In this document: positions 11,181 to 26,544 of the stretch, piece after piece | Layout: each line of letters begins with the position of its first letter | How positions within the stretch are numbered: the stretch's first letter is position 1 | Source: an uncultured Pelagibacteraceae bacterium | GTDB lineage: Bacteria > Pseudomonadota > Alphaproteobacteria > Pelagibacterales > Pelagibacteraceae | NCBI GenBank assembly: GCA_902596205.1 | Contig: CACJSY010000002.1 | Location: 1-64,000, forward strand | Length of the DNA: 64,000 nt | Reading direction: 5' to 3' | Program-made: the position numbers and the translations under genes | The notes under the pieces: generated by a model | What the model saw: only the letters and a program-made list of their open reading frames with translations | What the model was told of the DNA's origin: nothing | Databases searched by the model: none

Positions 11181-13333
11181 TTTTTAATTGCTTTTTTTGG
11201 TTTTGTACCCGGCATACCCATCGTAGATCTTCCTTTTGGGTAGACCTTACTTTTTAAATTATATTGAGAAATTTTTGGATTTAAAGTTATTTCAAGTTCA
11301 CTAGCTTCCAACTTTCTCATTTCATCTCTTAATTTTGCAGCTTCTTCAAATTCTAAGTTGGATGCAGCTTCTTTCATTTTTCTATTTAATGCTTTTAAAT
11401 GTTTTTTTAAGTTTCCACCAATATTTGAACCCTCACTAATTTTTACATAATCTTTTTCGTAAACTGATTCTAAAATATCGCTTATTTCTTTTTTTACTGA
11501 CTCTGCGGTAATTCCATTTTTTTTGTTGTATTCTAATTGTTTATTTCTCCTTCTTTCAGTTTCCTTTATAGCTTTATCAATACTTTTTGTGACTTTATCA
11601 GCATATAAAATAACTTTACCATCTATATTACGTGCAGCTCTTCCAATAGTTTGTATTAAAGAGGTTTCAGATCTTAAAAAACCTTCTTTATCTGCATCTA
11701 AAATTGCCACTAAAGCGCACTCAGGAATATCTAGCCCTTCTCTCAATAAATTAATTCCAACTAGAATGTCAAATACTCCCATTCTTAAGTCTCTTATAAT
11801 TTCAATTCTTTCAAGAGTATCAATATCGGAGTGCATGTATCTTACTTTAAGACCGTTTTCATGAAGGTATTCAGTAAGATCTTCCGCCATCTTTTTAGTA
11901 AGTGTTGTAGCAAGAACTCTGTATCCTTTTTTTACAATTTCTTTTGCTTCGTGCATAAGATCATCTACCTGAGTTTTAGCAGGCCTTATTTCTACTGGCG
12001 GATCTATTAAACCTGTTGGCCTAATGATTTGGTCAATGTATTTATTAGCAGTTTGTTTGAGTTCCCATGGACCCGGGGTAGCAGACACGAATACAGTTTG
12101 TGTTCTCATTAAATCCCATTCCTCAAACTTTAAAGGTCTATTATCCATACAAGATGGTAGTCTAAATCCATACTCAGCTAATGTACTTTTCCTAGTACGG
12201 TCTCCTTTATACATTCCATTTAATTGTGGAACAGTTACGTGACTTTCATCCACAAATATAATTGCGTTATCTGGAAAATATTCAAATAAAGTAGGTGGAG
12301 GTTCTCCAGCTTTTCTACCAGACAAAAATCTTGAATAATTTTCGATGCCGGCACAAGTTCCAGTTGCTTCAATCATTTCTAAATCAAATTTAGTTCTTTC
12401 CCTTAGTCGCTGTTCTTCTAAAAGCTTATTATCTTCTCTATGTTTTTTTAAAGTTTCAGCTAATTCAGATTTTATTTGTCTTATAGCCTGTTCGATAGTT
12501 GGTTTTGGAGTTATGTAGTGGCTATTAGCGTAAATTTTAATTATAGAGTAATCATTTGTCTTATCACCAGTAAGTGGATCAAATTCTTCAATTTTTTCCA
12601 ATTTATTCAAATTAAAACTTATTCTCCAAGCTCTATCCTCTAAGTGTGATGGAAAGATTTCTAAATTTTCTCCTCTTACCCTAAAAGTACCTCTAAAAAA
12701 ATTTTGATCATTTCTTTTGTACTGTAAATTTATAAAAGCTCTAATTAAATCATCTCGTTCATACTCGTAGTTTTTTTTCAAAGTAATAGTCATTTTTGAG
12801 TATGCCTCTACAGAACCTAGACCATAAATACATGATACGCTTGCTACAATAATTACATCATCTCTCTCCAGTAATGATCTAGTCGCTGAGTGCCTCATAC
12901 GATCTATTTGTTCATTTATTGAAGCTTCTTTTTCTATATAAGTGTCTGATCTAGGCACGTACGCTTCTGGAGTGTAATAATCATAATACGAAACAAAATA
13001 TTCAACAGCGTTGTCCGGAAAAAAACTTTTAAACTCACCGTATAATTGAGCAGCCAAAGTTTTATTTGGAGCTAGAATTAAGGCTGGCCTATTTGCTTTC
13101 TCAATAACTTTTGCCATAGTAAAAGTCTTACCTGAACCTGTGACTCCTAAAAGCACTTGTTCCTGTTTATTATCTTTTAAATTTTTTAGAATTTGTTTAA
13201 TTGCTTCTGGTTGGTCACCGCTAGGTTGAAAATCGCTTTTAATTTTAAATTTAATACCCCCCTCTAACTTCTTAATTTTTTTAGAGTTATTAACTTCTAG
13301 GTCAGCTAATTTTTCTTGATAAGTACTTTGCAT
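11162..13333 (-). CDS. uvrB: Excinuclease ABC subunit B
   Basis: [64 protein letters not shown] motif at C-terminus. Confidence 0.98.
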   Translation of the reverse strand: MQSTYQEKLADLEVNNSKKIKKLEGGIKFKIKSDFQPSGDQPEAIKQILKNLKDNKQEQVLLGVTGSGKTFTMAKVIEKANRPALILAPNKTLAAQLYGEFKSFFPDNAVEYFVSYYDYYTPEAYVPRSDTYIEKEASINEQIDRMRHSATRSLLERDDVIIVASVSCIYGLGSVEAYSKMTITLKKNYEYERDDLIRAFINLQYKRNDQNFFRGTFRVRGENLEIFPSHLEDRAWRISFNLNKLEKIEEFDPLTGDKTNDYSIIKIYANSHYITPKPTIEQAIRQIKSELAETLKKHREDNKLLEEQRLRERTKFDLEMIEATGTCAGIENYSRFLSGRKAGEPPPTLFEYFPDNAIIFVDESHVTVPQLNGMYKGDRTRKSTLAEYGFRLPSCMDNRPLKFEEWDLMRTQTVFVSATPGPWELKQTANKYIDQIIRPTGLIDPPVEIRPAKTQVDDLMHEAKEIVKKGYRVLATTLTKKMAEDLTEYLHENGLKVRYMHSDIDTLERIEIIRDLRMGVFDILVGINLLREGLDIPECALVAILDADKEGFLRSETSLIQTIGRAARNIDGKVILYADKVTKSIDKAIKETERRRNKQLEYNKKNGITAESVKKEISDILESVYEKDYVKISEGSNIGGNLKKHLKALNRKMKEAASNLEFEEAAKLRDEMRKLEASELEITLNPKISQYNLKSKVYPKGRSTMGMPGTKPKKAIKKWKPKK

Positions 13334-13365
13334 TTTATGTTAATAGTATTTATAAATTATTATAA

Positions 13366-15502
<2,137 letters not shown>

Positions 15503-15526
15503 AATGTAAAGGTTATATAATAACTA

Positions 15527-16480
15527 ATGTTAGAATTAAAAGCACTTCTTTTAACGCAAGGTATGCATGGAATGGTTAGTCAAGTTGAAGGATTAGCTAA
15601 AGCTTTAAATTTGTCTTACAAACACCAAAAAATTGAACTAAAACCAATATGGAATTTATTTCCTCCAAAAATCAGTCCGATTTCAGAAAACTTGGTTAAA
15701 AACAGATTTGTATGTGATTGTAAAGTGATAATTTCATGCGGAAGAAAAAGTGTAATACCATCGATTGCTTTAAAAAAAAGATTAGGTGATCAAATTTTCA
15801 ACATACACATTCAAGATCCAAAAGTTTCTTTTAAACATTTTGATTTAATAATAAGCCCTCAACATGATAATTTAAGAGGTGAAAATATAATTAACACTAC
15901 TGGGGCTATTCATTATTTAACTAAGAAAGAAATTAATGATTACTCGAAATATCTCGGAATAGAGAAAGATAAGAGAAAAGAATTAGTAGCATTTATTATT
16001 GGAGGACCAAACAAATATTACAAGTATTCTGAAAAACAAATCCATGATCTTTTCAATAAAGTAAAAACTTTATTTACTCCTGATAAATATAAAATTATTG
16101 TAATTCCATCTTATAGGACACCAGAAAATATTCTAAAAATAGCATTTAATACGTTTAGTTTTAATCACCATGTAGTTAAAACAATAGACAAAAAGGCTTA
16201 TCTCTCAGCCCTGTCAATTTCAAATTATTTGGTGGTGACATGCGACTCTACGTCTATGATTTCAGAAGCGGCTATGACTGGAAAACCAGTTTATATTGCA
16301 ATGATGAAGTCTTTTAAGCCTACTGGAAGGTTTAAAAAATTTTATTCACAACTTAAAGATTTAGGTATAACAAGAGAATTAGGAGATAGAATTGAAAGCT
16401 GGAGTTATAATGCTTTAAATGAGGTAGGAAGAATAGCTCCAATAGTAAAAGCAAAAATGAAAAAAAATGGAATTATTTAA
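15527..16480 (+). CDS. ELM1/DUF1022-family (mitochondrial-fission ELM1-like) protein
   Basis: TQGMHGMVSQVEGLAKAL, ISCGRKSVIPSIALKK, IQDPKVSFKHFDLIISPQHD, VTCDSTSMISEAAMTGKPVYI. Confidence 0.82.
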   Translation: MLELKALLLTQGMHGMVSQVEGLAKALNLSYKHQKIELKPIWNLFPPKISPISENLVKNRFVCDCKVIISCGRKSVIPSIALKKRLGDQIFNIHIQDPKVSFKHFDLIISPQHDNLRGENIINTTGAIHYLTKKEINDYSKYLGIEKDKRKELVAFIIGGPNKYYKYSEKQIHDLFNKVKTLFTPDKYKIIVIPSYRTPENILKIAFNTFSFNHHVVKTIDKKAYLSALSISNYLVVTCDSTSMISEAAMTGKPVYIAMMKSFKPTGRFKKFYSQLKDLGITRELGDRIESWSYNALNEVGRIAPIVKAKMKKNGII

Positions 16481-17132
16481 ATCTTTAGAGAGTAAAACAA
16501 AATTATTTAGTGACCCATTCAAACACTTTGAAATTAATCAACCCTTAACGCAAAGTGCAATTGATGAAATTTGTAATGCAGAAATAGCTGATCCTAGAAA
16601 ACAAAATTTAAATTATGATGGAACAAGAGCTCTAGATGGAGGCGAAGGTGCTTTTCGAGCAGGTATAAAAGATGGTGGTAAAGCAAAAAAACTTAGATGC
16701 TATGTTACTAAAGAAAATTCTAATCAATTTCCTAATTTAACAAAATTCATTGAGGAATTAAGATCACCTGAAGTTTATAAAAAGATAGGTTCTTTAATCG
16801 GAAAAGATTTAAGCAATTCTTATGTGAGACTTGAGGTTATTTGCGATAGAGAGGGATTTTGGTTGAAACCTCATTGTGATATTGAAGAGAAATTAATGTC
16901 TTCAATAGTTTTTGTAAATTTACATAATGAATCAGAAAATTTAGGGACAGATTTTTACGATTCAAAACTAAACAAAGTTAAAACTGTACCATACAAACAC
17001 AATTACGGATACTTCTTTACTAGTGGCCCAAATACTTGGCATGGAATGGAAAAAAAAGAAATTAAGAAAGAAAGAAGATGTATACAAATAAACTACGTGA
17101 CTTTTCAAACTGACTGGAAAGTTAAAAGTTAA
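16467..17132 (+). CDS. 2OG-Fe(II) oxygenase-like protein
   Basis: [36 protein letters not shown] ... [11 protein letters not shown]-x-D ... H pattern of the dioxygenase fold. Confidence 0.65.
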   Translation: MELFKSLESKTKLFSDPFKHFEINQPLTQSAIDEICNAEIADPRKQNLNYDGTRALDGGEGAFRAGIKDGGKAKKLRCYVTKENSNQFPNLTKFIEELRSPEVYKKIGSLIGKDLSNSYVRLEVICDREGFWLKPHCDIEEKLMSSIVFVNLHNESENLGTDFYDSKLNKVKTVPYKHNYGYFFTSGPNTWHGMEKKEIKKERRCIQINYVTFQTDWKVKS

Positions 17133-20100
17133 ATATCCTGTAAACAAGTAACGTTTATATCTCTGAGTTTTAAAGATTTAATCCCCTCCAAGCATACCTT
17201 GGCTGTTGACATATTAGTGCAATAAGGAACTTTATTTGCCAATGTGGCTCTTCTCAAAGCTACAGCATCACTTAATTGAGTCTCGCTATTTCCCCCTCCA
17301 GTATTGATGACCAAAGCAATTTTTTTAGCATTAAGAACATCAACAATATGAGGGGAACCCTGATTTACCTTATTTATTTTTTTACATTTAATTCCATGCT
17401 TATTAATATAATCAGCAGTGCCGCCAGTGCCGCAAAGTTTGAAATTTAATTTGATTAATTGTTTAGCTAATTGAACCCCTTCTGCTTTGTGACTATTTTT
17501 AAGAGAAATAAAGGCTAAACCATTTTTTGGAAGGGAATTAGAAGCTGCAATTTGACTTTTAGCAAAAGCCATTCCAAAATTTTTATCAAAACCCATAACT
17601 TCGCCTGTTGATTTCATTTCTGGTCCAAGTAAAAGATCGCTGTTTGGAAATTTGTTAAATGGAAAGACTGCCTCTTTTACTGCAAACATATTTTTTGTTT
17701 TACTTTTTAAATTGAACTTTGATAATTTTTCTCCTGCCATTACTCTTGAGGCTATCTTAGCAAGTGGTAAATTTTTTGCTTTTGAAACAAATGGAACAGT
17801 TCTACTGGCTCTTGGATTTACTTCGATCACATAAATTTTATCATTTTTAATAGCATATTGAACATTCATAAAACCTTTAACCTTAAGAGCTAGAGCCAAT
17901 TTTTTTGTTTGATTTTCAATTTCTTTAATCAAAAAAGATTTAATTGATACCGGCGGCAGACTACATGCAGAGTCACCTGAGTGAATTCCAGCTTCTTCAA
18001 TATGTTGCATAATACCAGCTACGAAAACATTTTTTCCATCTGAAATAGCATCAACATCTACCTCCATCGCGTTATCAATAAATTTATCTATTAATATTGG
18101 ATTTTTCTCGGCTACTTTGAATGCTTCTCTCACAAAATTTTTAAGCTGTGATTTTTCATAAACTATTTCCATAGCTCTTCCACCTAATACATATGACGGT
18201 CTTACCATCAGAGGTAATCCAATTTTATCTGCTATCTTTATAGCTTGAGGAAAAGTTTTTGCTATTCCACTTTCAGCCTGATTTAAATCTAATTTATTTA
18301 ATAAATTTCTAAATCTATCTCTGTCTTCTGCTAGATCAATTGACGTATACTGCGTTCCTAGAATTGGAAGTTTATTTTCATGTAAAAATTTTGCAAGTTT
18401 AATGGGAGTTTGACCTCCAAATTGAGTAATGACACCTTTTACATTGCCTTTTGATTTCTCTCTTTTAATAATATTGAAAACGTATTCATCAATTAAAGGT
18501 TCAAAATACAATCTGTCACTAGTGTCATAATCTGTTGATACAGTTTCTGGATTACAATTGACCATGATTGTTTCATATTTAGCCTCTTTAAGAGCAAAAC
18601 TAGCTTGGCAACAGCAATAATCAAACTCTATTCCCTGACCAATTCTGTTAGGACCTCCTCCAAGTATTATTATCTTATTTCTGTTTGATGGGTCAGCCTC
18701 ACACTCTGAATTAGAGGAGAAATTTCTTTGATAAGTAGAATACATATAAGGAGTGAAAGATCTAAATTCTGCTGCACAAGTATCAACTTTTTTATAAACT
18801 GGTAAAACTTTTAAAGCAGCTCTTTTCTTTCTAACCAAAGACTCTGAAAAATTTGTAAGTTCAGATAATTTTTTGTCAGAAAATCCTATTGACTTAATAT
18901 AATTAAATTCATTAAAATTTTTAGGAAGACCTTTTTTCTTTATTTTAATTTCATTTTCTATGATTTCTTTTATTTGATTTAAAAACCAAGGATCAATTTT
19001 TGAAAGTTTATTTATCTCCTTTAAATTTATATTTTTTCTAATAGCCTCACCAACAAGTAAAATCTTGTTTGGTATATTTTCTCTAAGTTTTTTTCTAATT
19101 TGTTTTGTATTCAAATTAAATATCTGGTCCAATCCTGAAAAACCTGTTTCTAAAGAAACCAAGGCCTTTTGAAGAGATTCTTTAAAATTTCTTCCAATAG
19201 CCATCGCTTCTCCTACTGATTTCATCGATGTGCCTAAAACTGCAGCTGAAGAAGAAAATTTTTCAAAAGTAAATCTTGGTATTTTAGTAACCACATAGTC
19301 TATCGTAGGCTCAAAAGATGCGGGTGTCACTTTTGTAATTTCATTTTTTAACTCGTCTAAAGTGTAACCTACAGCTAACTTGGCTGCTACTTTAGCGATT
19401 GGGAAACCTGTGGCTTTGGAAGCTAAAGCAGATGATCTTGAAACTCTAGGGTTCATCTCAATGATAACCATTCTTCCATTTTTTGGATTAATCGCAAATT
19501 GAACATTTGATCCGCCAGTTTCAACACCTATTTTTCTTAAACAAGCTATAGAGGCATTCCTCATCACTTGATACTCTTTGTCAGTTAAAGTTAGTGCTGG
19601 TGCGATAGTAACCGAGTCCCCAGTATGAATACCCATAGGATCTAAATTTTCTATTGAGCAAATGATTATACAATTGTCGTTTTTGTCTCTAACAACCTCC
19701 ATCTCGAATTCTTTCCAACCTTCTAAACACTCTTCTACTAAGACCTGATTAACTGGTGACTCGTGAAGGCCATTTTTTATTATCCTATAAAAATCTTTAT
19801 TATTTTTGGCGATACCACCTCCTAAACCACCTAGGGTAAAAGCCGGTCTTATAATGGCTGGTAATCCGATTTGTTTTAATACTTTTGAAGATTGATTAAA
19901 ATTATTTACTATTTTCGATTTGGGAAGATCTAAACCAATTTCTATCATATTTTTTCTGAACCTTTTTCTATCTTCCGCGTTGGATATCGCTTTCGAATTA
20001 GCACCTATAAGTTCAATTTTATATTTTTTAAGAATTCCTCTTCTTTCTGCCTCCATTGCTAAATTTAATGCTGTTTGACCACCCATGGTTGGCAGAATTG

Positions 20101-20353
20101 CATCAGGCTTTTCTTTGATAAGAATTTTTTCAAGAACCTCTATTGTTATCGGTTCAATATAGGTTTTATCGGCAACATTTGGATCCGTCATAATTGTTGC
20201 TGGGTTTGAATTAATGAGAATTACTTTGAACCCCTCATCTTTTAAGGCTTTGCAAGCTTGAGTGCCTGAATAATCAAATTCACAAGCCTGTCCAATAATA
20301 ATTGGCCCTGCACCTACAACTAAAATTTTTTTAATATCTTTTCTTTTTGGCAT
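17129..20353 (-). CDS. carB: Carbamoyl-phosphate synthase large subunit
   Basis: 1074 aa with two ATP-grasp halves; [24 protein letters not shown] and [24 protein letters not shown]. Confidence 0.98.
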   Translation of the reverse strand: MPKRKDIKKILVVGAGPIIIGQACEFDYSGTQACKALKDEGFKVILINSNPATIMTDPNVADKTYIEPITIEVLEKILIKEKPDAILPTMGGQTALNLAMEAERRGILKKYKIELIGANSKAISNAEDRKRFRKNMIEIGLDLPKSKIVNNFNQSSKVLKQIGLPAIIRPAFTLGGLGGGIAKNNKDFYRIIKNGLHESPVNQVLVEECLEGWKEFEMEVVRDKNDNCIIICSIENLDPMGIHTGDSVTIAPALTLTDKEYQVMRNASIACLRKIGVETGGSNVQFAINPKNGRMVIIEMNPRVSRSSALASKATGFPIAKVAAKLAVGYTLDELKNEITKVTPASFEPTIDYVVTKIPRFTFEKFSSSAAVLGTSMKSVGEAMAIGRNFKESLQKALVSLETGFSGLDQIFNLNTKQIRKKLRENIPNKILLVGEAIRKNINLKEINKLSKIDPWFLNQIKEIIENEIKIKKKGLPKNFNEFNYIKSIGFSDKKLSELTNFSESLVRKKRAALKVLPVYKKVDTCAAEFRSFTPYMYSTYQRNFSSNSECEADPSNRNKIIILGGGPNRIGQGIEFDYCCCQASFALKEAKYETIMVNCNPETVSTDYDTSDRLYFEPLIDEYVFNIIKREKSKGNVKGVITQFGGQTPIKLAKFLHENKLPILGTQYTSIDLAEDRDRFRNLLNKLDLNQAESGIAKTFPQAIKIADKIGLPLMVRPSYVLGGRAMEIVYEKSQLKNFVREAFKVAEKNPILIDKFIDNAMEVDVDAISDGKNVFVAGIMQHIEEAGIHSGDSACSLPPVSIKSFLIKEIENQTKKLALALKVKGFMNVQYAIKNDKIYVIEVNPRASRTVPFVSKAKNLPLAKIASRVMAGEKLSKFNLKSKTKNMFAVKEAVFPFNKFPNSDLLLGPEMKSTGEVMGFDKNFGMAFAKSQIAASNSLPKNGLAFISLKNSHKAEGVQLAKQLIKLNFKLCGTGGTADYINKHGIKCKKINKVNQGSPHIVDVLNAKKIALVINTGGGNSETQLSDAVALRRATLANKVPYCTNMSTAKVCLEGIKSLKLRDINVTCLQDI

Positions 20354-21632
20354 TTTTTTTCATACTCTTTATAAATTTATCAAATAAATAGACACTATCT
20401 TGTGGTCCAGGGTTGGACTCTGGATGATATTGGACTGAGAAAACAGGTTTATTTTTTAATTCAATACCCTCAATACTGTTGTCAAATAAAGACTGATGGG
20501 TAACTCTTATATTTTTTGGCAAACCTTTTTTTACTACTTCAAAACCATGATTCTGACTTGTAATTTCAACTTTGCCCTCAATTAAATTTTTGACAGGATG
20601 ATTAGCTCCTCTATGACCCAATCTCATTTTTTCTGTCTTAGCACCAAGCGCTAAAGCGAGCATTTGATGACCTAAACAGATTCCAAATAACGGTAACTTT
20701 TTTTTGATTAAGTCTTGAATGATCGGTATTGCATATTTTCCAGTTGCTGCAGGATCACCAGGTCCATTAGATAAAAATATCCCATTAGGTTTAAGTTTAA
20801 GAATATTACCTGCACTTGTCTTACACGGTACTATTGTAACTTTACAATTAAAATCTGAAAAATATCTCAAGATATTTTTCTTAATTCCATAATCAATTGC
20901 AACTACATGTAATAACTTTTTTTTATTTTTTAAATATCCATTTTCTTTTTTCCAAGTTTTATAATCTTGCCACAAATAATTCCTCTTAGTAGAAACCTGT
21001 TTTGCCAAATCTAAGTTTTTAAGACCACTCCATTTATTGGTTATTTTAACGAGTTTTTTTATGTTTAATTTTTCTTTGTCATAAAACGATATAGTCCCTT
21101 TAGGGGCACCTTTATCTCTAATGAAATTTGTTAAATTTCTAGTATCAATTCCAGTTATTCCAACTATCTTATTTTTTTTCAACCATTGATCTAAATGTCT
21201 TAAGGATCTGTAATTTGATGGATTAGTTATTTCAGTGTTTATTATAACACCTTTAGTCCAAATTTTATCAGATTCATGATCCTCTTTATTTGTTCCTACA
21301 TTGCCTACGTGAGGAAAAGTAAAATTAATGATCTGATCAGCATAAGATGGGTCTGAGATTATTTCTTGATAACCAGTAATTGAGGTATTGAAACATACTT
21401 CTCCTGTTGCGGTTCCTCTGTATCCTAAGCCTATTCCTTTGAAAAATTTTCCGTTTTGTAGAACTAGAATAGCAGTGGGATCGATCTTTTTAAGATTTTT
21501 TTTTGAGTTTATATTTTGATTTATCTTCTTCAAATACAACTCATGAGTTAAAGTAAAAAACTTATAAACATGATTTTGCGCAACATATGAAATAGAATTA
21601 AAATCGTCAAGAAAGTTCTTTTTATTTTGCAT
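20331..21632 (-). CDS. carA: Carbamoyl-phosphate synthase small subunit (unusually long N-terminus)
   Basis: [35 protein letters not shown]; glutaminase [35 protein letters not shown] triad residues. Confidence 0.97.
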   Translation of the reverse strand: MQNKKNFLDDFNSISYVAQNHVYKFFTLTHELYLKKINQNINSKKNLKKIDPTAILVLQNGKFFKGIGLGYRGTATGEVCFNTSITGYQEIISDPSYADQIINFTFPHVGNVGTNKEDHESDKIWTKGVIINTEITNPSNYRSLRHLDQWLKKNKIVGITGIDTRNLTNFIRDKGAPKGTISFYDKEKLNIKKLVKITNKWSGLKNLDLAKQVSTKRNYLWQDYKTWKKENGYLKNKKKLLHVVAIDYGIKKNILRYFSDFNCKVTIVPCKTSAGNILKLKPNGIFLSNGPGDPAATGKYAIPIIQDLIKKKLPLFGICLGHQMLALALGAKTEKMRLGHRGANHPVKNLIEGKVEITSQNHGFEVVKKGLPKNIRVTHQSLFDNSIEGIELKNKPVFSVQYHPESNPGPQDSVYLFDKFIKSMKKNAKKKRY

Positions 21633-21662
21633 ATGAATTGTGATTAAAATAAATATTCCATT

Positions 21663-22118
21663 ATGTCTTTAAGAAAAAAAATAGATGACATGCTTAATGA
21701 AGCTTTGAAAGCCAAAGATAAAAACACTTATCCAACTTTAAGATTAATTGTTTCAGCAATAAAAGATGCTGAGATCGCGGGACGTTCGAAGGGTCAAAAA
21801 GAGATAAAAGACAGTGATATTATCTCGCTACTAAAAAAAATGATAAAGCAAAGAAACGAGTCTTGTGAAGTTTACAAAAAGGCTGGAAGGAACGAGCTAC
21901 TTGAAAGTGAAAAAAAAGAGATTGACGTAATTAGCAAATTTTTACCTAAACAATTAAGTGATGAAGAAACCAAACGAATTTGCCAAGAGGTAATAAAAAC
22001 TACGGGAGCTTCATCGATGAAAGATATGGGTAAAATTATGGGAGCTTTAAAGTCAAAGCATGCAGAAAGTTTAGACTTTTCAAAAGTAAGCGTAATTTTA
22101 AAAGAACTTTTAAGTTAA
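21663..22118 (+). CDS. GatB/YqeY domain protein
   Basis: LRLIVSAIKDAEI, KMIKQRNESCEVYKKAGRNELLESEKKEIDVISKFLPKQL, MKDMGKIMGAL. Confidence 0.92.
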   Translation: MSLRKKIDDMLNEALKAKDKNTYPTLRLIVSAIKDAEIAGRSKGQKEIKDSDIISLLKKMIKQRNESCEVYKKAGRNELLESEKKEIDVISKFLPKQLSDEETKRICQEVIKTTGASSMKDMGKIMGALKSKHAESLDFSKVSVILKELLS

Positions 22119-22122
22119 AAAG

Positions 22123-23910
22123 ATGAAATATCCTAAAGATTATCTAAATGAAATTAAGTTAAGATTGAAAGTTTCTCAAGTTGTAGGAAAAACTGTTCAA
22201 CTTAAGAAAAGAGGAAAAGAATTTGTTGGATTGTCACCTTTCAAAAATGAAAAAACTCCTTCATTTACTGTTAATGATGAAAAAGAGTTTTATCATTGTT
22301 TTAGCACTGGTGAACACGGAAACATTTTCGATTTCTTGATGAAAACTAAATCTTTAGGCTTTGGCGAAGCAGTTAGAACTCTAGCTGCGGAAGCAGGAAT
22401 GCAGCCTTATAAATTCTCCAATTTTGATAAAAAAAAAGATTTAAGGTTTCAATCTTATAAAAATATTTTTTACGATTATATGTATTATTTTAATCATCAA
22501 TTGTTTAATTCAACTGATCAAGATGCGTTAGACTACCTTTTAAAACGAGGTTTAAAAAAAGATATTATCAATGACTTTCAACTAGGTTATGTGCCATGGC
22601 AAAATAATTTTTATAATGAATTATTAAAAAAATATTCTGAAGAAGAAATAAATTTGACGGGACTTTATTATAAGAATGATAAAACAGGAAAATATATTGA
22701 TCGATTTAATTCAAGAATAATTTTTCCAATAAAAAATATTACTGGAGATACAATTGCATTTGGCGGGAGAATTATCCGTGAGGGCAAGTTAGCAAAATAT
22801 ATTAATTCCCCAGAAACTGAATTTTATAAAAAAGGAAATATGATTTTTAATTTAGATAAAGCAAAAAACTTAAGAGCAGAGACAGATGAAATTTTAATTG
22901 TAGAGGGTTATATGGATGTTTTAAATGTCTATGCATCTGGTATTAAAAATGTGATAGCCAATTCAGGTACCGCTCTCACAGAAAAACAGATAAGTTTAAT
23001 TTGGAAGTTTTTTTCTAATCCTATTATATGTTTAGATGGTGATGAAAGCGGACAGAAAGCTGCTTTAAGAATTGCCGAAAAACTATTTCCATTAATAACT
23101 GAAAAGAATAAAATTTATTTTACTATAATGCCAGATGGTTCAGATCCAGATGACTATATTAAGAAAAATGGAAAAGAAGGTTTACTTAATTTAATTAATG
23201 AAAAACAAATTATCCAGTCTTTTATTTGGAATTATTATCTTGGTAAAGTTGATTTGAACAATCCTTATGAAATTTCTAAATTTGAAAAAGAAATTAAAAA
23301 ATTGTCTTATTCTATACAAGACGAAACTTTAAAAAAATATGTTCTTGAGGAATTTTTAGAAAAATTAAATAAATTAACACCAATACAATCATCTAGAAAA
23401 AATTACAGATATACTAATTTAAAAAAGACAAAAGATCATCATATACTAAAAGAGACAAAACTTTTGCATCAAAAAAGAAAAGATCTCTCTAAGATTCAAA
23501 TAATCGAATTTTCTATTTTATTTATCATTTTAAATTTTTTTGATATTGCTTCAAAAAAAATTGAAAAGTTATCTGAAATTGAATTTCTTGCAGAGAAAAA
23601 TGAAAGTTTAAAAAATTTAATTATAACATCTTTAACTGATGGAGATAATAAAAATGTTATAAATTCAAAAATTAACACTTCCTACGAAAACATTATAAAA
23701 GAGATAAATGAAAACTCAAATATTCAAATAATTATAAAAAATAAAAATGATCAAGACGTTACAAGTTTGCTAGAAGAATTAATTGAAGATCACAAGGAAC
23801 AAAGTAACTTAAGAAAAATAGAATCTCTTGAACGAAAATTAATTAACAATCTGGATGAAAACTCATATTCAGAGCTAATTAAGCTTAAAAATCGGCTAAA
23901 TAGGGAATAA
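22123..23910 (+). CDS. dnaG: DNA primase
   Basis: [37 protein letters not shown] zinc-finger region, [32 protein letters not shown]. Confidence 0.97.
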   Translation: MKYPKDYLNEIKLRLKVSQVVGKTVQLKKRGKEFVGLSPFKNEKTPSFTVNDEKEFYHCFSTGEHGNIFDFLMKTKSLGFGEAVRTLAAEAGMQPYKFSNFDKKKDLRFQSYKNIFYDYMYYFNHQLFNSTDQDALDYLLKRGLKKDIINDFQLGYVPWQNNFYNELLKKYSEEEINLTGLYYKNDKTGKYIDRFNSRIIFPIKNITGDTIAFGGRIIREGKLAKYINSPETEFYKKGNMIFNLDKAKNLRAETDEILIVEGYMDVLNVYASGIKNVIANSGTALTEKQISLIWKFFSNPIICLDGDESGQKAALRIAEKLFPLITEKNKIYFTIMPDGSDPDDYIKKNGKEGLLNLINEKQIIQSFIWNYYLGKVDLNNPYEISKFEKEIKKLSYSIQDETLKKYVLEEFLEKLNKLTPIQSSRKNYRYTNLKKTKDHHILKETKLLHQKRKDLSKIQIIEFSILFIILNFFDIASKKIEKLSEIEFLAEKNESLKNLIITSLTDGDNKNVINSKINTSYENIIKEINENSNIQIIIKNKNDQDVTSLLEELIEDHKEQSNLRKIESLERKLINNLDENSYSELIKLKNRLNRE

Positions 23911-23962
23911 AAAAAGTATAGATTTTTTAAACTTAGTCATTATATATATTCCACTACCCATT

Positions 23963-25834
23963 ATGGCTGAAAAACTCATAACAAAATCATTTGAAAGACT
24001 TTTAGACAAAGGCAAACATAGAGGTTTTATCACTTATGAGGAACTTGGAAAATCACTAGGCAAAAGAAATGGTACTAACGAAAATATTGAGCGAGCATTT
24101 TTAATATTAGTAGATGAAAAAATAACTCTTGTAGAAAAGAAATCTCAGTATCAATCAAATAAGAAAAAAGAATCAACGGCTCAAGCTGAAGAAAAAACTT
24201 CTGATAAAAGTGACGATCCAATCAGAATGTATTTAAGAGAGATGGGTGGTGTTGAACTTCTTTCAAGAGAAGGAGAAATAGCTATTGCCAAAAGAATTGA
24301 AGCTGGAAAAGACGTGATGATTAATGCTCTTACACAAAGCCCAATAGTTGGAAAAAAAATATTTGAATGGAAAGATCAGATTGAAAATCAACAAATGTTA
24401 GTTAGAGATATAATTGATATAGACTCCACTTATGAAGATTTTGAGGCACTAGATGATGACGATGATTTAAAAATAAATAAAAAAGCTAAAGCGAAAAAAG
24501 ATAAAGAAAAGGATAGGGAAGACGAGACAGAAAAAAAAGAGGAAAACACTGCTAGCGAAGATGATGAATTTAACGTTTCACTTGCGAAAATGGAGGAAGA
24601 GATAAAACCTAAAATAATTAATATTTTAGACTCATTAAATAAAAATTATTCAAAACTACAAAAATACCAAGTTGAAAAGCTCGAGTGTTTGTTAGCTTCA
24701 AAAGAACTTTCTGTATCTAAAAATAAAAATTTCAAGAAAATTCAGGAGATACTGGTTGATAACTTTAAAAATTTACAATTAGCACCTCACGTTGTTGAAG
24801 ACCTAGTTCAAGCTCATTATAAAGAAAATAAAAAAATAGTTTCTTTAGAAGGTGTTCTTCTAAGACTGGCAATGGATAATAAGATATCACGAGAAGAATT
24901 TTTAAAATATTACCTGGGTAACGAAATAAATCCAAAGTTTGAATCTTTTTTAAAAGAAAACCCATCCTGGAAGGCTTTTTTCAAAAAGTACAAAAAAGAC
25001 TTCACTGAAATTAAAGATAGATTAGTAGAATTTAGTAAAAAAATTGGTCTTTCAGTTGGAGAGTTTAAGAAACTAGTTAGCAGAATTCAAAAAGGTGAAA
25101 GAGAGTCAAGAATTGCTAAAAAAGAAATGGTTGAAGCTAATTTAAGACTAGTTATTTCAATTGCAAAAAAATATACAAATAGAGGTCTCCAATTTTTAGA
25201 TTTAATTCAAGAAGGAAATATAGGTTTAATGAAAGCAGTAGATAAATTTGAATATAGAAGAGGATATAAATTTTCGACCTATGCAACTTGGTGGATTAGA
25301 CAAGCAATAACAAGATCAATTGCAGACCAAGCTAGAACAATTAGAATTCCAGTACATATGATAGAAACAATAAATAAAATTGTAAGAACACAAAGACAAA
25401 TAATGAGTGAATTTGGTAGAGAGCCGACACCTGAAGAGCTAGCAAAAAAATTAGCTATGCCATTAGAAAAAGTGAGAAAAGTTTTAAAAATTGCAAAAGA
25501 ACCTGTTTCTTTGGAAACACCAGTGGGAGATGAAGAGGATAGTAGTTTGGGTGATTTTATCGAGGATAAAAATGCTCTTCAACCATTAGATACCGCTATA
25601 CAATCTAATTTAAGTGAGTCTACAACTAAAATTTTGGCATCACTTACTCCAAGAGAAGAGCGAGTTCTAAGGATGCGTTTTGGAATAGGAATGAATACAG
25701 ATCATACTTTAGAAGAAGTAGGTTTACAATTTTCAGTTACAAGAGAGAGAATTAGACAAATTGAGGCAAAAGCTTTAAGAAAGCTTAAGCATCCTAGTAG
25801 ATCGAAACAACTAAAAAGTTTCTTAGAAAAATAA
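23963..25834 (+). CDS. rpoD: RNA polymerase primary sigma factor
   Basis: [74 protein letters not shown]; region 4 [23 protein letters not shown]. Confidence 0.98.
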   Translation: MAEKLITKSFERLLDKGKHRGFITYEELGKSLGKRNGTNENIERAFLILVDEKITLVEKKSQYQSNKKKESTAQAEEKTSDKSDDPIRMYLREMGGVELLSREGEIAIAKRIEAGKDVMINALTQSPIVGKKIFEWKDQIENQQMLVRDIIDIDSTYEDFEALDDDDDLKINKKAKAKKDKEKDREDETEKKEENTASEDDEFNVSLAKMEEEIKPKIINILDSLNKNYSKLQKYQVEKLECLLASKELSVSKNKNFKKIQEILVDNFKNLQLAPHVVEDLVQAHYKENKKIVSLEGVLLRLAMDNKISREEFLKYYLGNEINPKFESFLKENPSWKAFFKKYKKDFTEIKDRLVEFSKKIGLSVGEFKKLVSRIQKGERESRIAKKEMVEANLRLVISIAKKYTNRGLQFLDLIQEGNIGLMKAVDKFEYRRGYKFSTYATWWIRQAITRSIADQARTIRIPVHMIETINKIVRTQRQIMSEFGREPTPEELAKKLAMPLEKVRKVLKIAKEPVSLETPVGDEEDSSLGDFIEDKNALQPLDTAIQSNLSESTTKILASLTPREERVLRMRFGIGMNTDHTLEEVGLQFSVTRERIRQIEAKALRKLKHPSRSKQLKSFLEK

Positions 25835-25861
25835 TTAATTGTGATATAACAATTATGTTTT

Positions 25862-25938
25862 GGGCCTGTAGCTCAGTTGGTTAGAGCAGTACACTCATAA
25901 TGTATTGGTCCCAGGTTCGAGTCCTGGCGGGCCCACCA
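25862..25938 (+). tRNA. tRNA with CAU anticodon (elongator Met or Ile2; not resolvable by eye)
   Basis: GGGCCTGTAGCTCAGTTGGTTAGAGCAGTACACTCATAATGTATTGGTCCCAGGTTCGAGTCCTGGCGGGCCCACCA: 7-bp acceptor stem GGGCCTG/CGGGCCC (with G.U/U.G), loop CTCATAA, TTCGAGT T-loop, encoded CCA. Confidence 0.93.
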
Positions 25939-25940
25939 AT

Positions 25941-26537
25941 CTATTTGTTAACGAATTCTTGCAATTTGCTGATTAAAATTTTAATGTCGTTATTATTTGA
26001 GCTTAAAATTGACGCGAACTCCTCTTTTTGAGTTCGAGCTAAACTTAAACCTTCAACGATCAAATCTCTAATAAGAGGCTTATCTGGGTTCTTGGTATAA
26101 ATTCTCCAGTCGATTTTAATCTCAGGTCCGCCATCGGTCGGTGTTACTTTAGAGTTTACAATTGTATAGTTAGAGCTCTTTTTATCTTCCCCTAAAACTT
26201 CAAATTCGCTTTCTGAATAATCAGTAAGTCTTGATGTAAGGCTTTTAAGAAAGTATTTCTCAAAAGATTTTTGATAATCAGAAATATCACTTTCGCTGGC
26301 TGATTTTCTTAGTTCTCCAAGTGTATAAAGTCCAAGAGCATTAATATCAACATTTTCTAGCGCGACTTCCTCTACAAAAGCTTCTTTTTGAAGTTTATTT
26401 AAATTTTTATCTGATAATTTAGTTATTGCTTCAATTACTAATTCATTAACAAAATCCTTAGGGTTAGAACTGTAAGAAAATAAAGGGCTTTGAAAAAAGA
26501 AAATTAGCGAAATTAGATAAACACCTATTCTTTTCAT
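25941..26537 (-). CDS. mlaC: MlaC-like phospholipid-binding ABC transporter component
   Basis: Signal peptide, FVEEVALENVDINALGLYTLGE, YQKSFEKYFLKSLTSRL, KIDWRIYTKN, IRDLIVEGLSLARTQKEEFASIL. Confidence 0.88.
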   Translation of the reverse strand: MKRIGVYLISLIFFFQSPLFSYSSNPKDFVNELVIEAITKLSDKNLNKLQKEAFVEEVALENVDINALGLYTLGELRKSASESDISDYQKSFEKYFLKSLTSRLTDYSESEFEVLGEDKKSSNYTIVNSKVTPTDGGPEIKIDWRIYTKNPDKPLIRDLIVEGLSLARTQKEEFASILSSNNNDIKILISKLQEFVNK

Positions 26538-26544
26538 CTTAATT

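Noticed and set aside
25862-25938. tRNA-adjacent genomic island at the CAU tRNA
   Set aside because: Followed immediately by mlaC/mlaA housekeeping genes; no duplicate of the tRNA 3' end noticed nearby.
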